25,373 nucleotides of DNA from CAZKCK01 sp964552325 (GTDB lineage: Bacteria > Bacteroidota > Bacteroidia > Bacteroidales > TTA-H9), in contig CAZKHA010000038.1 in NCBI GenBank assembly GCA_964552325.1, positions 1-25,373 on the forward strand, read 5' to 3'. The notes under the pieces are model-generated. The model did no database searches, was not told the origin of the DNA, and saw only the letters and a program-made list of their open reading frames with translations. This document shows, piece after piece, positions 23,501 through 25,373 of the stretch. The translations under genes were made by a program, and so were the position numbers. The stretch's first letter is position 1; each line of letters starts with the position of its first letter.

Positions 23501-25232
23501 TGGCTCAAACATACCCGGGGGCAATACACACAATTTGTATATAAACAATCTGGATGGTACAGGGGCGCCCGTTATTACTTTCAATTCCCTCGAAGGCTAT
23601 TTTTCCAGGAATGTAACAATTAAAAACAGCAACCTTATTGGTGGCGGTTCCTCTTACTCATCTTATGGCGTTTCCTGCATTTGCCTCAGTACAGTTGACT
23701 CGTTTAATATTATCAATAACCGATTCTGGAATTTGGTGGTTGGAATCGAGTTATATGGTGATGCTACGAATCCTATTGAAGGATGCACGATAGCCAACAA
23801 TACCTTCGGATCGGTTATTGACACACTAAGGCTTTCGAGAAATGCCATACACGCAATGTTTACGAAGGGGTTAATTATCCAAAACAATTTGATTACCAAC
23901 CTACAATGGAGCGAATCTACACCAATTGGCATTGATTTAGACTATGGAAACACCCAAACACAGATTATTGGCAACAATATAACAGGAATTAAATACAACG
24001 GTCTATATGACTATGGTGCCATCGGAATAAATGTTCAAACCCAAACCACAGATTCAGAAATACTTATTGCTAACAACTTAATTTCGGATATTAGTGGCAA
24101 TGGTTCATCGCAGCCCGAATTTAACGGCATCACGGCAATTAACACCTCCTATACGCATGGTATAAAAATCTTAAACAATTCAATCAATCTTTATGGCGAC
24201 ATTTCTGGCCAAAATATCAACCTCTACAGTGCCGCTGTGTTTATTGGCCTGGGAACCGAAGCCTTAACGTTGACAAATAATATTATAAGGAATACCCTGG
24301 TTGACATAAATTATACCACCACCAAAGCCTATGCGCTTTACAGCCAAGCCGATAGCTGGATGCAAACCCAAATTGACTACAATTGTTATTACACATCCGG
24401 ATCACAAGGTGTTATGGCCTTTGTGGATGGAATTGAATACACCAATTTAGTTGACCTGAACTTGGACACCGGCACTGACTCCTATTCGATAAACACTGAC
24501 CCTTTGTTTAACGACCCGATCACACTCATACCTAGCTTAACCTCACCTGTGTTGGGCGCTGGCACACCAGTTGCCGAAGTAACAACAGATTTTCTGGGCT
24601 TTAGCAGAAGCCTCAGCAACCCAAGTATTGGTGCCTATGAAAATGGGGCTGGCAGCAGCAATAAAAACCTGATTCTAACTGTGTTGCTAGAGGGGCTTTA
24701 TGAAGGCTCGGGGCTGATGCGAAAAGCAAGCAATGGAAACGTACCGCTTTACCTAGGATTGATTGCCGACCAGGTTACCATCGAGTTACACGACCCACTA
24801 AACTATACAAGCATCATTTACAGCACTTCGGCAAACCTAACCACCGCTGGAACTGTTAGCTTGGTAATTCCAAGCACTTACAACCAGCAATACTACATCA
24901 CCATTAAACACAGGACACACCTTGAAATTACATCATTCAACCCTATTTCGTTTGAATTTGACTTGATTGAGTGCCCAATGAACTCGCCATTTAACGTATA
25001 TTCTGCCAACCTGAAGCAATCAACTGACGGATTTTGGATGGTATTTGGTGGGGATACAAACCAAGATGGTTTTGTTGATGAAATGGATATGGACGCATGC
25101 GACATGGCTTGCAGCACCTTTGCTACGGGCAATGTACCAGAAGACGTTGATTGTAATGGCTTGGTTGATGCACATGATCTGATAATTATTGATAACAACA
25201 CGGCTCTTTCGGCCCAAAGCTTTCACCCATAG
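20526..25232 (+). CDS. Giant secreted beta-helix protein with Ig-like module and dockerin-like C-terminus
   Basis: 1568 residues from the ATG at 20526; an ATG at 20451 would put 25 mostly polar residues before the signal peptide. After the signal peptide (1-19), LSGPKSIPGDYASI and GVGAGGVTFNVAAGHTETF match the left paralogue. A first parallel beta-helix (about 30-690) shows repeats such as ISNNTISG, IHNNTISL and VTGNTVSGN. PDIGADEFAG (about 760), an Ig-like module (about 775-870), and MCGTYYVGSGQDF (about 900) starting a second helix (to about 1370, ending IGAYENG) follow. The tail (1378-1568) is the LEGLY/VTIELHDP domain of Bacteroidota with two EF-hand loops: D1510-TNQDGFVDEMD and D1540-VDCNGLVDAHD. 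No canonical T9SS sorting domain is seen. Likely an exported, calcium-binding surface or matrix protein; ligand unknown. Confidence 0.9.
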   Translation: MKSLSITILLVFFYVYGSAELSGPKSIPGDYASIQAAITALNTSGVGAGGVTFNVAAGHTETFTSTTAGTITVTGTVLNPIVFQKSGSGNNPKITAATGVGARDGFIKLSGTDYITFDGIDLQEASANNNSTKQMEWGYALVKKSSSAPIDGCSFVIIKNCSINLTQSNTNTRGIYVAHHTATSTSTPNNPTTLDDVHSNCSFSNNTISNCNIPISLVGYNAPSPYTLFDQNMKVGVDGGNTLSNFAGGQGIYTKWQYNVQIANNTITETVGSNSPIYGIRVEAALRAPATIHNNTISLKNGISATTAIYGISCGSGSSVTGNTCVVTISNNIIQNCSYGFNGSTGFNGIYMESSPDTLYLINNQVLNNNMQGNGSFFGIYTNNPLVAVITGNTVSGNSKTGSFGYFYGIKAGLSKVLFDDNTLSNNTFNLSTGNSVSYLAAYYNDMAQNQEIISNNTISGLSFTGTTTGTMSIDGIYATNTTKKVIYNNTISNLTIPNGHVFGLNVPSAVNLDIHHNQIYGITNQIGASSDVDVRGVYVNTFDTLNFHNNFISDLNAPQANAAHALAGFYIGASPSFGQLAYVRYNTIYLNASSSGALFGTSAFYCGYAGISNYLILTSHNNIFIDKSTPNDWGKAVAFRRGGVNMLSFDPASDNNNLYAGIPGPNNLIYDDGLFSFQTLTEYKAWMMPREQHAVSENTSFINTLTKPYDLHVDASIPTQCESSALEITSPATLDFDFDYDLRFPNPGYPDFSGAPATKPDIGADEFAGIHLDLVPPTISYTGLQVTGYTGDRTLMATITDDYSGVPIAGIGLPVLYWKINLAGPWLSAQGTFVSSSVYLFTFGDGAVNGDTVYYYVAAQDLAAIPNVAVNPPDLATGLGSNPPSCTDVPYPNLYPISGMCGTYYVGSGQDFENLNAALTRLNQSELTCPVELLLTDSINVSVSHTIYPIYGSSPINTVTIKPAPTKNVVLTAFSFSGVFNIQGVSNFIIDGSNIPGGNTHNLYINNLDGTGAPVITFNSLEGYFSRNVTIKNSNLIGGGSSYSSYGVSCICLSTVDSFNIINNRFWNLVVGIELYGDATNPIEGCTIANNTFGSVIDTLRLSRNAIHAMFTKGLIIQNNLITNLQWSESTPIGIDLDYGNTQTQIIGNNITGIKYNGLYDYGAIGINVQTQTTDSEILIANNLISDISGNGSSQPEFNGITAINTSYTHGIKILNNSINLYGDISGQNINLYSAAVFIGLGTEALTLTNNIIRNTLVDINYTTTKAYALYSQADSWMQTQIDYNCYYTSGSQGVMAFVDGIEYTNLVDLNLDTGTDSYSINTDPLFNDPITLIPSLTSPVLGAGTPVAEVTTDFLGFSRSLSNPSIGAYENGAGSSNKNLILTVLLEGLYEGSGLMRKASNGNVPLYLGLIADQVTIELHDPLNYTSIIYSTSANLTTAGTVSLVIPSTYNQQYYITIKHRTHLEITSFNPISFEFDLIECPMNSPFNVYSANLKQSTDGFWMVFGGDTNQDGFVDEMDMDACDMACSTFATGNVPEDVDCNGLVDAHDLIIIDNNTALSAQSFHP

Positions 25233-25248
25233 AATATATAAAATGCAC

Positions 25249-25275
25249 AAGACCGGCTACCCTTTAGCTGGTCTT
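25249..25275 (+). terminator. Rho-independent terminator after the right beta-helix gene
   Basis: AAGACCGGCTA (25249-25259) and TAGCTGGTCTT (25265-25275) form an 11-bp stem with one mismatched or wobble position and a 5-nt loop. It lies 16 bp after the stop codon. The following T-run is short. Confidence 0.72.
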
Positions 25276-25373
25276 TGTATGCAACAAAGTTGTTATGACA
25301 AATCCCCCAATCAATTTTGCTTAAAATTTACTATTGAAATATACTTCAATGCAGATGTTTTATAGCTTTGCAT

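Noticed and set aside
20526..25232. CRISPR or tandem DNA repeats suggested by the recurrent AACAACAC-like strings in the beta-helix genes
   Set aside because: They are degenerate, irregularly spaced and explained by Asn-rich beta-helix turns in the encoded protein.

Overview
The window reads as a chromosomal piece of a member of the Bacteroidota, probably an environmental lineage using the mevalonate route. Four signs support this. One secreted protein carries a type IX secretion (T9SS) C-terminal sorting domain. The giant secreted beta-helix proteins end in the LEGLY plus EF-hand/dockerin-like tail familiar from this phylum. The histidine kinase is of the TPR type. Nearly every transcription unit is preceded by the Bacteroidota -7 promoter element TAnnTTTG. 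No tRNA, rRNA, CRISPR array, transposase or phage gene was seen.

Layout. Positions 1-2854 (minus strand) hold the first 951 codons of a giant secreted beta-helix protein that runs off the left edge. Its complete paralogue fills 20526-25232 on the plus strand, so two related giant genes face outward and bracket about 17.7 kb. Between them lie: (a) a two-gene operon for a YtfE/RIC-like hemerythrin protein and a LuxR-type regulator with a degenerate receiver domain (3101-4400); (b) a convergent Rh-type ammonium channel gene (4501-5670, minus); (c) a TPR sensor histidine kinase and NarL-type response regulator overlapping by 8 bp (6084-8676); (d) a T9SS-exported Asp-box protein (8789-10075) with a strong terminator; (e) a DUF1801 protein (10348-10803); (f) a 600-bp non-coding stretch with a GC-rich element of dispersed-repeat type; (g) an ECF sigma factor with a four-helix membrane protein (11406-12574); (h) a UbiA-family prenyltransferase (12888-13814, minus); (i) a tightly packed mevalonate operon read leftward (18215 to 13960): class II HMG-CoA reductase, GYDIA-type GHMP kinase, diphosphomevalonate decarboxylase, mevalonate kinase; and (j) a divergent long-chain acyl-CoA synthetase (18455-20251).

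How they work together. The mevalonate operon makes isopentenyl diphosphate, and the neighbouring UbiA enzyme is a plausible consumer of the resulting polyprenyl diphosphate, for a quinone or another lipid. The acyl-CoA synthetase shares a compact divergent promoter region with HMG-CoA reductase. That region contains an inverted repeat around the HMG-CoA reductase -7 element and a pair of direct repeats, so shared control of two lipid pathways is possible. The kinase/regulator pair, the sigma factor and the hemerythrin/LuxR pair are three separate regulatory modules with unknown targets.

Nothing here is clearly a wholly new system. The items most worth a second look are the hemerythrin/pseudo-receiver operon, the repeats in the HMG-CoA reductase promoter region, the dockerin-tailed giant paralogues beside a T9SS cargo, the sigma factor/membrane protein pair, and several structured intergenic elements. 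All calls come from reading the sequence without database searches.
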